Assembly: GCA_947384055.1 (NCBI GenBank) | Contig: CANDFO010000030.1 | Location: 1 to 25,476 of the forward strand | Reading direction: 5' to 3' | DNA length: 25,476 nt | Source: an uncultured Flavonifractor sp. | Lineage (GTDB): Bacteria > Bacillota > Clostridia > Oscillospirales > Oscillospiraceae | In this document: one piece after another, positions 1-7,643 of the stretch | How the letters are laid out: each line of letters opens with the position of its first letter | How positions within the stretch are numbered: the stretch's first letter is position 1 | Notes under the pieces: generated by a model | Database searches by the model: none | Seen by the model: the letters and a program-made list of their open reading frames with translations, nothing else | Told to the model about the DNA's origin: nothing | Translations under genes and position numbers: made by a program

Positions 1-17
1 AAGGCCTTTTTCGACAA
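1..17 (-). repeat. Partial hairpin repeat at the left window edge
   Basis: Read on the minus strand, the first 17 bases give TTGTCGAAAAAGGCCTT. This matches the left arm of the hairpin that opens the core repeat at 7689 and, with one change, at 25396. The copy is cut off by the window start. It lies downstream of the last ABC transporter gene in the direction of transcription, like the other two copies relative to their upstream genes. Only about 16 bases are visible, so membership of the family is likely but not certain. Confidence 0.5.
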
Positions 18-69
18 GCTGGGGCGGGGCATACTGCATATGTCTCGCCCCATATGTATTTATCTGCTT

Positions 70-1029
70 TCAGCTGTTGGCGGCTTCCACGTTGTGGCAG
101 GCCACAAAATGGCCGGGGCAGTACTCCCGCAGCTCCGGGTCCTTCTCAAAGCACGCGGGGGTGGCATAGTTGCAGCGCACGGCGAACCGGCAGCCGGGCT
201 TGGGGTCGATAGGCGAGGACAGCTCGCCTTTCAGAAGAATCCGCTGCTGCTTCTGCCGGATGCTGGGCCGGGGAATGGCCGACAGCAGCGCCTTGGTATA
301 GGGGTGGAGGTTATTGGCGAACAGCTCCTTGGCGCTGCACAGCTCCACCATCTGCCCCAGATACATGACCATGATATTGTCGGAGATATGCTTCACCACC
401 GACAGGTTGTGGGTAATGAACATATAGGTAAGGCCGTGCTCCTCCTGAAGGTCCTGCATCAGGTTGAGAATCTGGGCCTGGATGGACACGTCCAGGGCGG
501 ATACCGGTTCATCGCAGACGATGAACTTGGGGTCCAGGGACAGGGCGCGGGCAATGCCGATACGCTGGCGGCGGCCGCCGTCCAGCTCGTGGGGGTAGGA
601 GTTGATAAACCGCTGGTCCAGCCCCACCACGCGCATCAGCTCCTTGACCCGCTCCTCCCTGGCCTCCTTCTCGGGGTAGAGCCCGAAAATCTGGAGGGGT
701 TCGCCGATGATGTCGCCCACGGACATGCGGGGATTCAGAGAGGAATAGGGGTCCTGGAAAATGATCTGCATTTTCCGCCGCAGGGCATGGAACTGCTCCT
801 GGGAGACGTTGGTGATGTTCTCTCCCTCGAAGAAAATCTCGCCGCCGGTGGAGTCCAGCAGGCCCAGGACCACCCGGCCCAGCGTGCTCTTACCGCAGCC
901 GGACTCGCCCACCACGCCCAGGGTCTCGCCCTGGGGAATGGAAAACGTGACGTCGTCCACCGCGTGGAGCTGACCGGAGGCGGTCTTAAAATATTTTTTC
1001 AGGTGCTTGACCTCAAGCAGGTTTCCCAT
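70..1029 (-). CDS. Oligopeptide/dipeptide ABC transporter ATPase, OppF/DppF type
   Basis: This 319-residue cytoplasmic ATPase would power peptide-type import together with the OppD-like partner upstream. Visible motifs are Walker A GESGCGKS (about residues 41-48), the Q-loop FQDP (91-94), a variant signature ELDGGRRQR (148-156), Walker B FIVCDEP (169-175) and the H-loop histidine at about 207. The signature has Asp where LSGGQ has Ser, a variant I recall as common in clostridial OppF proteins. The C-terminus carries the cysteine-rich oligo_HPY region (GCRFAVRC...CPGHFVACH), which marks peptide/nickel-type ATPases. Its ATG overlaps the upstream stop as TAATG, implying translational coupling. 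It is the last gene of the operon. Family assignment is secure, but the substrate (peptide, metal or other) is not readable from this subunit. Confidence 0.93.
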   Translation of the reverse strand: MGNLLEVKHLKKYFKTASGQLHAVDDVTFSIPQGETLGVVGESGCGKSTLGRVVLGLLDSTGGEIFFEGENITNVSQEQFHALRRKMQIIFQDPYSSLNPRMSVGDIIGEPLQIFGLYPEKEAREERVKELMRVVGLDQRFINSYPHELDGGRRQRIGIARALSLDPKFIVCDEPVSALDVSIQAQILNLMQDLQEEHGLTYMFITHNLSVVKHISDNIMVMYLGQMVELCSAKELFANNLHPYTKALLSAIPRPSIRQKQQRILLKGELSSPIDPKPGCRFAVRCNYATPACFEKDPELREYCPGHFVACHNVEAANS

Positions 1030-2009
1030 TACGCCTCCTCCTTCCCAAACAGATGGCAGCGGATGGTGTGCCCCGGTGAGACCTCATATGCCTTGGGGGG
1101 GACCGTCTCACACTCCGGCCGCCGGTGGGGGCATCGGGGGCAGAAGTTGCAGCCCTGGGGCAGGGCCATGGGGTCGGGCATCAGTCCGTCGATAGGGGTG
1201 AGCCGGTCAGTGTCCTTGTCCAGGTCGGGAATGGCGCCGAAGAGTCCCACCGTATACGGGTGATGATGCTCGCCCTCGTAAATATCCTCCAGTGTGCCGT
1301 ACTCCACCACCTCGCCGGCATACATGATGGCCACCTTGTCGCACATTTCCGCCACCACGCCCAGGTCGTGGGTGATGAGGATCATGGAGGTCCTGAGCTC
1401 CTCTTTCAGACGGCCCATCATCTCGATTACCTGGGCCTGAATGGTCACGTCCAGCGCGGTGGTGGGCTCGTCGGCGATGAGCAGGCTGGGATTGCAGGCC
1501 AGGGCAATGGCGATGACCACCCGCTGCTTCATACCGCCGGAGAACTGGTGGGGATAGTCGTTGATCCGCTCGGCGCTGATGCCCACCAGCTCCAGCATCT
1601 CACAGGCCTTGCGCAGAGCGTCGGCCCGGGAGAGCTTCTGGTGGAGACGGATAACCTCGCTGATCTGGTCGGCCACCGTCTTGACGGGGTTCAGGGCGGT
1701 CATGGGGTCCTGGAAGATCATGGAGATCTTGTCGCCCCGGATTTTACGCATCTCTTTGGACTTCTTTTTCAGCAGGTCCTCGCCCTCAAACACAATCTCT
1801 CCGCCCTTGATCTTTCCGGGCGGGTTGGGCACCAGATTCATGATGCCCAGAGCGATGGTAGTCTTGCCCGCGCCGGTCTCCCCCACCAGCCCCAGGGTCT
1901 CCCCCTGGGCCAGGGAGAAGCTGACGGAGTTGACGGCCTCTACCACGCCGCCGTCGGTCTCATAATGGATTGTCAGGTCCCTGACTTCCAGAAACTTTTT
2001 TTCACTCAT
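1029..2009 (-). CDS. Oligopeptide/dipeptide ABC transporter ATPase, OppD/DppD type
   Basis: This 326-residue protein is the second ATPase of the importer. Motifs in order are Walker A GETGAGKT (43-50), Q-loop IFQDP near 98-102, a canonical signature FSGGMKQR (156-163), Walker B LLIADEP (176-182), and a C-terminal oligo_HPY segment with cysteines in GCNFCPRCPHRRPEC. The complete signature here, against the degenerate one in the OppF-like partner, is usual for the heterodimeric pair. The ATG at 2009 follows an AAGGAGG ribosome site at suitable spacing. The gene lies 13 bases after the OppC-like gene and overlaps the next gene by one base, so all four transporter genes should share one transcript. 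Confidence 0.93.
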   Translation of the reverse strand: MSEKKFLEVRDLTIHYETDGGVVEAVNSVSFSLAQGETLGLVGETGAGKTTIALGIMNLVPNPPGKIKGGEIVFEGEDLLKKKSKEMRKIRGDKISMIFQDPMTALNPVKTVADQISEVIRLHQKLSRADALRKACEMLELVGISAERINDYPHQFSGGMKQRVVIAIALACNPSLLIADEPTTALDVTIQAQVIEMMGRLKEELRTSMILITHDLGVVAEMCDKVAIMYAGEVVEYGTLEDIYEGEHHHPYTVGLFGAIPDLDKDTDRLTPIDGLMPDPMALPQGCNFCPRCPHRRPECETVPPKAYEVSPGHTIRCHLFGKEEA

Positions 2010-2022
2010 ATCTGCGCCCTCC

Positions 2023-2919
2023 TTATCTCTTCAGGCGCGGGTCAAGGGCATCCCGCAGACCGTCGCCGATCAGGTTCATGGAGAGGACGGCCAGGAAAAT
2101 AGCGATACCGGGGAAGAGGACCATGTGGGGGTAATCCCGGAAATAGGTCCGCCCCGCGGAGAGCATGGCGCCCCACTCCGGGTTGGGCGGCGCGATGCCC
2201 AGTCCGATAAAGCTCATGGACGCCGCAGAGATGATCGCGCGGCCCACGCCCATGGAGGCCTGCACAATCAGACCGGACAGGGAGTTGGGGACAATATGCT
2301 TGCTGATGATGCGGGTGTTGCTGGCGCCGATGGCCCGGGCTGCCTCCACGTACTCCTGCTGCTTGATGGACAGGATGGAGGAGCGGAGAATCCGGGCATA
2401 GTTGGGGATAGAGGCCACGCCGACGGCGATCATGGTATTCACCAGGCCGGGCCCCAGGGCGGCGCAGATGGAGATGGCCAGGATGACGCTGGGAATGGCC
2501 ATCAGGATGTCGATAAAGCGCATCAGGGTGTTGTCCAGCTTGCCGCCGTAGTAGCCGGCCAGGGCGCCGATCAGCCCGCCGCACAGCAGGCCGATGCCCA
2601 CGGAGATAATGCCGATGGTCAGGGAGACCCGGCCGCCGTACAGCAGGCGGCTGAACACGTCGCGGCCCAGATTGTCGGTGCCGCAGAGGTGCTGGAGAGA
2701 GGGCTCCGCAAAGATCTCATAGTAGTTCTGCTCATCAAAGCCGTAGGGTGCGATAATGGGGGAGAGAATGACCATGAGGATCATCAGCGCGATCAAAAGC
2801 ATCCCGAACAGGGCCAGGCGGTTCTTTTTGAACCGGCCCCAGACCTCCTGGAACTGGCTCTTTTTCTTGGCCGCGGGCGCCGCTGCGCCGCCGGCACCGG
2901 TTTTTACTGCCGTTTTCAT
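2023..2919 (-). CDS. Oligopeptide/dipeptide ABC transporter permease, OppC/DppC type
   Basis: This 298-residue inner-membrane permease has a cytoplasmic alanine/lysine-rich N-terminus, then a first membrane helix (about residues 35-60). The periplasmic-side motif LCGTDNLGRDVFSRLLYGGR is typical of OppC. Five further helices include the EAA coupling loop YVEAARAIGASNTRII, which docks on the ATPases. Length and motif order match the family. Its ATG overlaps the stop of the OppB-like gene by four bases, showing tight coupling. It forms the translocation pore with OppB. Nothing in the sequence distinguishes peptide from other OppC-type substrates. Confidence 0.93.
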   Translation of the reverse strand: MKTAVKTGAGGAAAPAAKKKSQFQEVWGRFKKNRLALFGMLLIALMILMVILSPIIAPYGFDEQNYYEIFAEPSLQHLCGTDNLGRDVFSRLLYGGRVSLTIGIISVGIGLLCGGLIGALAGYYGGKLDNTLMRFIDILMAIPSVILAISICAALGPGLVNTMIAVGVASIPNYARILRSSILSIKQQEYVEAARAIGASNTRIISKHIVPNSLSGLIVQASMGVGRAIISAASMSFIGLGIAPPNPEWGAMLSAGRTYFRDYPHMVLFPGIAIFLAVLSMNLIGDGLRDALDPRLKR

Positions 2920-3890
2920 GATGCCGCCGCCCCCTTTACTTCTTCTTTCTTTCTGCTCTTTTTGCCCACATACAGCGCCTTAATCCGCGGGTCAATAAAG
3001 GCGTACAGAATATCCACCAGCAGGTTGACTACGGTAAAGGAGATGGCGATCATCAATACGCCGCCCTGCACCACCGGGTAGTCCCGGGCGGTAATGGAGT
3101 CCACCATCAGCTTTCCGATGCCGGGGATGGCAAAAATCTGTTCTGAAATAACGGCTCCGCCCAGGCCGTGGCCAAACTGCATGCCCAGTACGGTGATAAT
3201 GGGGATCAAAGCGTTGGGCAGGGCGTGGCCCATGACCACTTTAAATTCGGTCTGGCCCTTGGCTTTGGCGGTGCGGATGTAGTCCTGGCGGACCACGTCC
3301 AGCATAGCGGAGCGGGTTTGGCGCATAACTGTGGCAGCCTGCACCAGACCCACGGTGATGGCGGGCAGAATCCAGTACTCCGGTCCATAGAAGCCCGAGG
3401 AGGGCAGCCATTTCAGATTGACGGAAAAAACGATAATCAGCATCAGTCCCAGCCAGAAGGACGGGATGGAAATGCCGGCCAGGGCCAGCACGCGGGAGAC
3501 GTTGTCGAAAATAGTGTACTGCTTTACTGCCGATATGATGCCGAACACAATACCGATAATGGCGCCTACCACCGTACAGAGGATGGACAGCAGCAGGGTG
3601 GTGGGGAAGCGCTCCAGCAATTCCTTCGTCACCGGCTGCTTGGAGCTGTAGGAGGTCCCCAGGTCGCCGTGGAGCATGTCCCATATGTAACGGAGATAAC
3701 GCACGGGCAGCGGGTCGTTGAGGCCCAGCTCCTCCCGCAGCTCCTCCACCTGCTCCTCCGTGGCCTCGCCGCCCAGAATCTGCCGGGCGGGGTCGCCGGG
3801 GGTGAGGGCCAGCATGATAAAGATAATCAGCGTTACGCCCAGTATAACGGGAATGAGCATCAGCAGTCGTTTTCCAATATATTTCAGCAC
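2916..3890 (-). CDS. Oligopeptide/dipeptide ABC transporter permease, OppB/DppB type
   Basis: This 324-residue permease opens with the characteristic OppB N-terminus (MLKYIGKRLLMLIPVILG). It continues with the extracytoplasmic segment PGDPARQILGGEATEEQVEELR, and later shows the coupling loop YIRTAKAKGQTEFKVVMGHALPN and five more helices. The start codon is GTG at 3890. No strong Shine-Dalgarno sequence precedes it (upstream reads TTAACAGAGCC), so translation may be weak or depend on upstream structure. The 215-base gap to the receptor gene holds three inverted repeats. That fits the usual pattern of a receptor made in excess of its membrane partners. Confidence 0.92.
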   Translation of the reverse strand: MLKYIGKRLLMLIPVILGVTLIIFIMLALTPGDPARQILGGEATEEQVEELREELGLNDPLPVRYLRYIWDMLHGDLGTSYSSKQPVTKELLERFPTTLLLSILCTVVGAIIGIVFGIISAVKQYTIFDNVSRVLALAGISIPSFWLGLMLIIVFSVNLKWLPSSGFYGPEYWILPAITVGLVQAATVMRQTRSAMLDVVRQDYIRTAKAKGQTEFKVVMGHALPNALIPIITVLGMQFGHGLGGAVISEQIFAIPGIGKLMVDSITARDYPVVQGGVLMIAISFTVVNLLVDILYAFIDPRIKALYVGKKSRKKEEVKGAAAS

Positions 3891-3901
3891 GGCTCTGTTA
3901 A

Positions 3902-3930
3902 GCGGCCCATATCCAAAATAAGGGGGCCGC
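3902..3930 (-). other. Inverted repeat just before the oppB-like start
   Basis: GCGGCCC (3902-3908) pairs with GGGCCGC (3924-3930) around a 15-base A/T-rich loop. In the transcript this hairpin ends about 12 bases before the GTG start of the OppB-like gene, so it may affect ribosome access. No T-run follows, so it is not an obvious terminator. Confidence 0.45.
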
Positions 3931-3951
3931 CCACTCCTTTCCTTCAGAGTA

Positions 3952-4001
3952 AGAACCTGTATTCACAGACGGCCATGTGGTCTTGCGGGTGTGAATACAG
4001 G
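3952..4001. repeat. Small palindromic repeat with AGAACCTGTATTCACA end
   Basis: AGAACCTGTATTCACA (3952-3967) faces TGTGAATACAGG (3990-4001), giving a perfect 12-bp inverted repeat with a 22-base spacer. The same end sequence, with one change, bounds the 163-bp palindromic element at 6209-6371. This looks like a minimal or deleted member of that family, sitting between the receptor gene and the OppB-like gene. Confidence 0.6.
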
Positions 4002-4015
4002 CCCTGTGTGTATGC

Positions 4016-4082
4016 AAGGGCCCAAAGGCATCAATTCCATACATGTATCCGTATCTGATGTACAGTCAGCCTTTGGGCCCTT
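4016..4082 (-). terminator. Intercistronic hairpin after the receptor gene (possible attenuator)
   Basis: AAGGGCCCAAAGGC (4016-4029) is the exact reverse complement of GCCTTTGGGCCCTT (4069-4082), a 14-bp stem with a 39-base loop. It begins 24 bases after the receptor stop codon. The transcript continues with only TTG after the stem, so it lacks a true U-tract. I read it as an RNA-stabilising or partly terminating hairpin that favours receptor expression over the downstream genes. The role is inferred. Confidence 0.45.
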
Positions 4083-4105
4083 TGCTGGTCTATGTTACCC
4101 GCAGC

Positions 4106-5683
4106 TTAGCCGAAGGTAATTCCGGTCAGGTTGGGAGTCTTGTCGGGGTGGAATACAAAGCCCTGCACGTTGGAGCGGACACCGAAGATGTTCTCGCCGG
4201 TGGCGATGGGGATAACGGTGTTCAGGTCCCAGCACTGCTGCTGGAGCTCGGCATAGGCGGCCTTGCGCTCGGCGTCGTCCATAATGCCCTTGGCGGCCTT
4301 GATCGCGGCGATCAGCGCCTCGTCATCGGTAAAGCCGGTCTCCGGCTTCTCCCACTGACGGAACACGGACTCGATATTGCCGTCGGAGCAGGTCACGCTG
4401 GTGATGCACATGGGGGTCTTGCCGGAGGAGTTGTTCGTCACCATGGTGGCGCGGTCCACCACCTCAATCTGAACGTTCAGACCCACGGCGGTCCACATGT
4501 TGGCGATGATCTCCGCCATGGACTGAATCTGCTGGTTCTTATAGATCTGCAGGACAATGGGGGTGGAGGTATCGAAGCCGGACTCGGCAATCAGAGCCTT
4601 GGCGCCCTCGGGGTCATAGGCGGTGGGACCCACCTTGGCAAACTCGGTGGTGCTGTTGGGGGAGAGGCTCTCGGCTACAGTGGCGTAGCCCTTGAAGGCC
4701 ACCGCCACGATAGCGTCCATATCCAGCGCCATGTGCATGGCCTCACGGACCTTGGGGTCCTTCAGGGTGTCAAAGTTCACGCTGTTGATCACGATGTGGT
4801 TCATGGTGGAGCTGGCGCCCCGGACGATATTCACGTTGGGGTCGGCCTCCAGGCGGGCCACGTCGTCGGAACCGATATCCCAGGCGATATCCACACCGCC
4901 GGTCTCCACCTCAATGGTGCGGCTGGCGTTCTCGGTGATGATGCGGAACGTCAGGTCCTTATAGGCGGGCTTATCGCCCCAGTAGTTGTCGTTGCGGGTG
5001 AGCTCGATGCGGTCGCCGGAGGACCAGTTGGTCACGATGAAGGCGCCGCTGCCCACGGGAGCGCGGCCGTACGCGTCCTCGCCCATCTCCTCAATGGCGC
5101 TCTTGCATACGATACCGCCGCGGCCGCCGCACAGCACTCTCAGCGCGTTGGGATAGGGGGCCTTCAGCTTGATATTTACGGTGTACTCGTCCACCTTGAC
5201 GGTATTGGGACCGTCGAAGTAGTCAAATGTAGCCGCGCTCTGGGACATGGTGCAGGCCCGCTGGATGGAGTAGACCACATCGTCGGCGGTCATGTGCTGG
5301 CCGTTGGAGAAGTCCACGTCCTCGCGGATTTTAACCTGGAGTGTGGTGTCGTCCAGCCACTCATATTTTTCCGCCAGGGAGGGCGTGATGTTGTACTCGG
5401 CGTCCGCCACAAACAGGCGGTCAATCACGTGCTGGCCGATCATAAAGGCCGTCACCATGTTAACGTTGTGAGGGTCCAGGCTGGAGGGCTCGGTGCTGAC
5501 GGCCACAATCAGGTCGTCCTTGCCGGGAGTGCTGGGGGCTGCGGTTGCGGGGGTCCCGCCGTTGTTGGTGGGGGCGGGCGCGGGGGTGCCCTGTCCGCCG
5601 CCCTGGGGCTGACTGGGGGCGCAGGCTGACAGCAGCATCAGCGTACCCAGAACCAGCGCCAGAATGCGTACTTTCTTCTTCAT
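4106..5683 (-). CDS. ABC transporter substrate-binding lipoprotein, peptide/nickel type (SBP_bac_5)
   Basis: This is the extracytoplasmic receptor of the importer, about 525 residues, the usual size for family 5 solute-binding proteins. The N-terminus MKKKVRILALVLGTLMLLSAC is a lipoprotein signal with lipobox cysteine 21. A Pro/Gly/Thr-rich linker follows, then the family opening TEPSSLDPHN. I chose the ATG at 5683 because AGGAG lies seven bases before it. Two upstream in-frame ATGs (5704, 5689) are badly spaced. It is the first gene of the operon, with promoter at 5815-5843 and a GGTATACC palindrome in the leader. Peptides are the default substrate, but M20 and amidohydrolase genes nearby would also fit a conjugated or modified peptide-like compound. 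Confidence 0.92.
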   Translation of the reverse strand: MKKKVRILALVLGTLMLLSACAPSQPQGGGQGTPAPAPTNNGGTPATAAPSTPGKDDLIVAVSTEPSSLDPHNVNMVTAFMIGQHVIDRLFVADAEYNITPSLAEKYEWLDDTTLQVKIREDVDFSNGQHMTADDVVYSIQRACTMSQSAATFDYFDGPNTVKVDEYTVNIKLKAPYPNALRVLCGGRGGIVCKSAIEEMGEDAYGRAPVGSGAFIVTNWSSGDRIELTRNDNYWGDKPAYKDLTFRIITENASRTIEVETGGVDIAWDIGSDDVARLEADPNVNIVRGASSTMNHIVINSVNFDTLKDPKVREAMHMALDMDAIVAVAFKGYATVAESLSPNSTTEFAKVGPTAYDPEGAKALIAESGFDTSTPIVLQIYKNQQIQSMAEIIANMWTAVGLNVQIEVVDRATMVTNNSSGKTPMCITSVTCSDGNIESVFRQWEKPETGFTDDEALIAAIKAAKGIMDDAERKAAYAELQQQCWDLNTVIPIATGENIFGVRSNVQGFVFHPDKTPNLTGITFG

Positions 5684-5764
5684 TTTCATTCTCCTTTTCT
5701 CCATAGAAATTGGGGGAACTTATTTGAATCAAGAGGGGAGAGTCCCTCCTCATTCCGCAGCCGG

Positions 5765-5802
5765 CAGAGCCTCCGGCGCCCGGCCGGTATACCAAGGCTC
5801 TG
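5765..5802 (-). promoter_or_regulatory. Leader hairpin enclosing GGTATACC operator
   Basis: CAGAGCCT (5765-5772) pairs with AGGCTCTG (5795-5802). The palindrome GGTATACC lies at 5786-5793 inside the loop, flanked as CGGTATACCA. The predicted transcription start of the ABC operon is near 5808, so the palindrome falls roughly at +15 to +22, a typical repressor position. I propose it as an operator for the FadR-type GntR protein encoded at 9324-10091. The remaining leader (5684-5764 and 5803-5814) shows nothing else I can name. Confidence 0.5.
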
Positions 5803-5814
5803 TTATTCGCCATA

Positions 5815-5843
5815 AATATACCGCATTTTTTCTCAAATGTAAA
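5815..5843 (-). promoter_or_regulatory. Sigma-A-type promoter for the ABC importer operon
   Basis: On the minus strand TTTACA (-35, 5838-5843) is followed after exactly 17 bases by TATATT (-10, 5815-5820). The region is A/T rich, unlike the GC-rich surroundings. It predicts a leader of about 125 bases to the receptor ATG at 5683. From 5844 to 5976 I see only A/T-rich DNA with a short palindrome (ATATCC-T-GGATAT, 5916-5928) and no gene. Confidence 0.6.
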
Positions 5844-5976
5844 GATAGAACTTTGTCGCTCTTTTTTTGACATTTCAATATTTTCTTCCGGTGAATACTG
5901 CTTTGTAAAAAACAGATATCCTGGATATGCGCACTTTAACATGTCAATTCCGCGGTGGTGCTCCTGCGTTTTTCTT

Positions 5977-6011
5977 CGGTATACCGCCTGGCGAAACCGG
6001 TTGCGCCAGGC
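5977..6011. promoter_or_regulatory. Two adjoining palindromes upstream of and across the M20 promoter
   Basis: CGGTATACCG (5977-5986) is a perfect 10-bp palindrome and a member of the GGTATACC set. It touches a second, longer dyad at 5986-6011. The half-sites of that dyad read GCCTGGCGnAACC and its reverse complement, with one mismatched pair. The second dyad covers the -35 box at 6001-6006. Together they look like operators for two regulators, or one regulator plus an architectural site, controlling the plus-strand promoter. The first palindrome lies about 54 bases before the predicted start, unlike the downstream position at the other promoters. Confidence 0.5.
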
Positions 6012-6029
6012 ACGCAGCCGTGCTATAAT
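6001..6029 (+). promoter_or_regulatory. Promoter for the M20 amidohydrolase gene
   Basis: TTGCGC (6001-6006), a 17-base spacer and a perfect TATAAT (6024-6029) predict a plus-strand start near 6036. The only downstream gene on this strand is the M20 gene at 6408, so the leader would be about 370 bases, including a 163-bp repeat insertion. Between 6030 and 6208 I see GC-rich sequence with two ACGCCGGC copies but no gene. Confidence 0.55.
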
Positions 6030-6208
6030 CACAATTGAGCGCTGCATATTTCTCAACCGAAGTCTGCCACGTCAGAAATTGCAGATTGAATCTGGAGCAG
6101 GATTTTTTCAGAACGAGGCGGAGAACGCCGGCGGGGGGACGCCGGCCAAGAAGGGGCGGCGACAAAGTCACACCTTCTATAGACCGCCGAACTTTTCTCA
6201 GTGTTTTC

Positions 6209-6371
6209 AGAACCTGTATTCATAACCGGGGGATGCTGGATGGGCGAGGATTTTTCCCGCCAGACAAGGAGATGTTCCGCAGCCATCCTGACGGATGGCA
6301 AGGAAAAGCGACGCAGTATGGCGGGAAAAAGACCGCTCAGTGGGCGTTCAACGGTTGTGAATACAGGTTCT
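6209..6371. repeat. 163-bp palindromic (MITE-like) element
   Basis: AGAACCTGTATTCATAACCG (6209-6228) and its reverse complement with one mismatch (6352-6371) form 20-bp terminal inverted repeats. Nested complementarity continues inside: TTTTTCCCGCCA (6251-6262) with TGGCGGGAAAAA (6319-6330), and GCCATCC (6282-6288) with GGATGGC (6293-6299). The element could therefore fold into one long, interrupted hairpin. It encodes no protein and I see no clear target-site duplication. The same terminus occurs at 3952-4001. It most resembles a miniature inverted-repeat element lying in the leader of the M20 gene. A structured RNA role is possible. Confidence 0.65.
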
Positions 6372-6407
6372 AAGAACTGCTCTATTTATGAAAGGACGGG
6401 ATTTTCT

Positions 6408-7580
6408 GTGAAAGAAGCGCTGATTTCCCAGGCGGAAGCCCTCGCGCCCCAGCTCTGTCAGCTGTCCGACTACATCTGGGACCACCCGGAGGTGGGCTAT
6501 CATGAGGAGGAGGCCTGCCGGGTGCTGACTCAGCGGCTGGCGCAGGACGGATTCCAGGTGGAGACCGGGGCGGGCGGGCTGCCCACCGCGTTTCGGGCGG
6601 TCTATCAGCGGGGGCAGGGCGGTCCCTCTATCGGGCTGCTGGCGGAATATGACGCCCTGCCCGGCCTGGGACACGGCTGCGGCCATCATATGCAGGGCCC
6701 TGCCCTGCTTCTGTGCGCCGAGACCCTCCAGTCGGTGCTGAAGGACCAGTCTTACCGTCTGGTCTTCTATGGCACCCCTGCCGAAGAGGTGGCCCCCGCC
6801 AAGCAGACCATGTGGGACAACGGCTGTTTCCGGGACATTGATATTGCGCTGATGGTGCACGGCTCTGTCAATACCGCCTGTGACGAGAGCTCTCTGGCCA
6901 GCATGAACTATACCGTCACCTTCCACGGCACCGCCGCCCACCCGGGCCTCTTTCCGGAGCGGGGCCGCAGCGCCTTCGGCGCCCTCCAGCTGGCCTTCCA
7001 CGGGATGGATATGATGCGGGCCCATGTCACCGACGACACCCGCCTGCACTACGCCTGCACGGAGCCCGGCATCCCCGCTAACGGCATTCCGTCTGTGGCC
7101 TCGGGCAAATTCCTGCTCCGGTGCCGCAATTCCTTTACCTACCTCCAGGAGCTCCGGGACCGCTTCTTCGATGTGGTCAAGGGCGCAGCGCTGATGACCG
7201 GCACCACCTATGAGATTGACGACGGCGTGGTCTGGCCCAACAAGATTCCCGCTCTGGTGCTCAACGAAACCGTCATGTCCAATGCCGCGGCGGTGGGCTG
7301 TCCGGAGATCGCCCCGCCCCGGGTCCGCACCGGCACCACCGATTTTGCCTCGGTCCTCCAGCACGTGCCCGGCGTCTGCCTGCGCATTAAAATGGTCAAC
7401 GCGCCGGTTACATCCCATACGCCGGAGTTTGCCGCCGCGGGCAAGAGTGAGCTGGCCCACAACGCCATCCTCAAATCCGCCCAGGCGCTGGCCTGCTCCT
7501 GCGCCGACATTATCTGCGACCCGGAGCTTCTGCCCCGGATTCAGGCCGATTACCTCCAGCGGCAGAAGCAGTATCAGTAA
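6408..7580 (+). CDS. M20 family metallo-amidohydrolase (AbgB-like)
   Basis: This cytoplasmic dizinc-type hydrolase (about 390 residues) would cleave an amide bond, such as an N-acyl or aminobenzoyl-type amino acid conjugate or a dipeptide. Metal and catalytic residues are visible: HGCGHH (Cys91, His93), the Glu pair in TPAEE (126-127), His151 in MVHG and His337 in TSHTPEF. The dimerisation domain follows His178 (GTAAHPG). HGCGHH resembles AbgB-type members rather than the CGHDxH of hippurate hydrolases. I chose GTG at 6408 after AAAGGA. An upstream in-frame ATG at 6201 would run through the palindromic repeat, and the ATG at 6388 is out of frame. It is transcribed alone, divergent from the ABC importer. 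The exact substrate is unknown. Confidence 0.88.
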   Translation: MKEALISQAEALAPQLCQLSDYIWDHPEVGYHEEEACRVLTQRLAQDGFQVETGAGGLPTAFRAVYQRGQGGPSIGLLAEYDALPGLGHGCGHHMQGPALLLCAETLQSVLKDQSYRLVFYGTPAEEVAPAKQTMWDNGCFRDIDIALMVHGSVNTACDESSLASMNYTVTFHGTAAHPGLFPERGRSAFGALQLAFHGMDMMRAHVTDDTRLHYACTEPGIPANGIPSVASGKFLLRCRNSFTYLQELRDRFFDVVKGAALMTGTTYEIDDGVVWPNKIPALVLNETVMSNAAAVGCPEIAPPRVRTGTTDFASVLQHVPGVCLRIKMVNAPVTSHTPEFAAAGKSELAHNAILKSAQALACSCADIICDPELLPRIQADYLQRQKQYQ

Positions 7581-7589
7581 TCCATTTTG

Positions 7590-7614
7590 CCCTCCGCCCG
7601 GAAAAGCCGGAGGG
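7590..7614 (+). other. Short hairpin after the M20 gene
   Basis: CCCTCCG (7590-7596) pairs with CGGAGGG (7608-7614), starting nine bases after the M20 stop. No T-run follows, so it is probably not the main terminator. The hairpin with a T6 tail at 7889-7927 is a better candidate. Confidence 0.35.
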
Positions 7615-7643
7615 AGCTGCCGCCGTACCGAAGAATCAGCCGC

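Noticed and set aside
1250..1260. CGTATACGG inside the OppD-like gene, and TGTATACGG near 23379 inside the TRAP gene, as further operators
   Set aside because: Both match only the GTATAC core, lack the flanking GG/CC, and lie within coding sequence away from promoters.
4043..5629. A 528-codon open frame on the plus strand opposite the ABC receptor gene, and similar long frames opposite most other genes
   Set aside because: They are glycine/histidine-rich antisense frames typical of GC-rich DNA, with no family motifs or ribosome sites. The opposite strand in each case encodes a clear family protein.
6201..6407. In-frame N-terminal extension of the M20 gene from ATG 6201
   Set aside because: The extension translates the palindromic repeat and has no family similarity. 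GTG 6408 follows a ribosome site and gives the usual M20 length.
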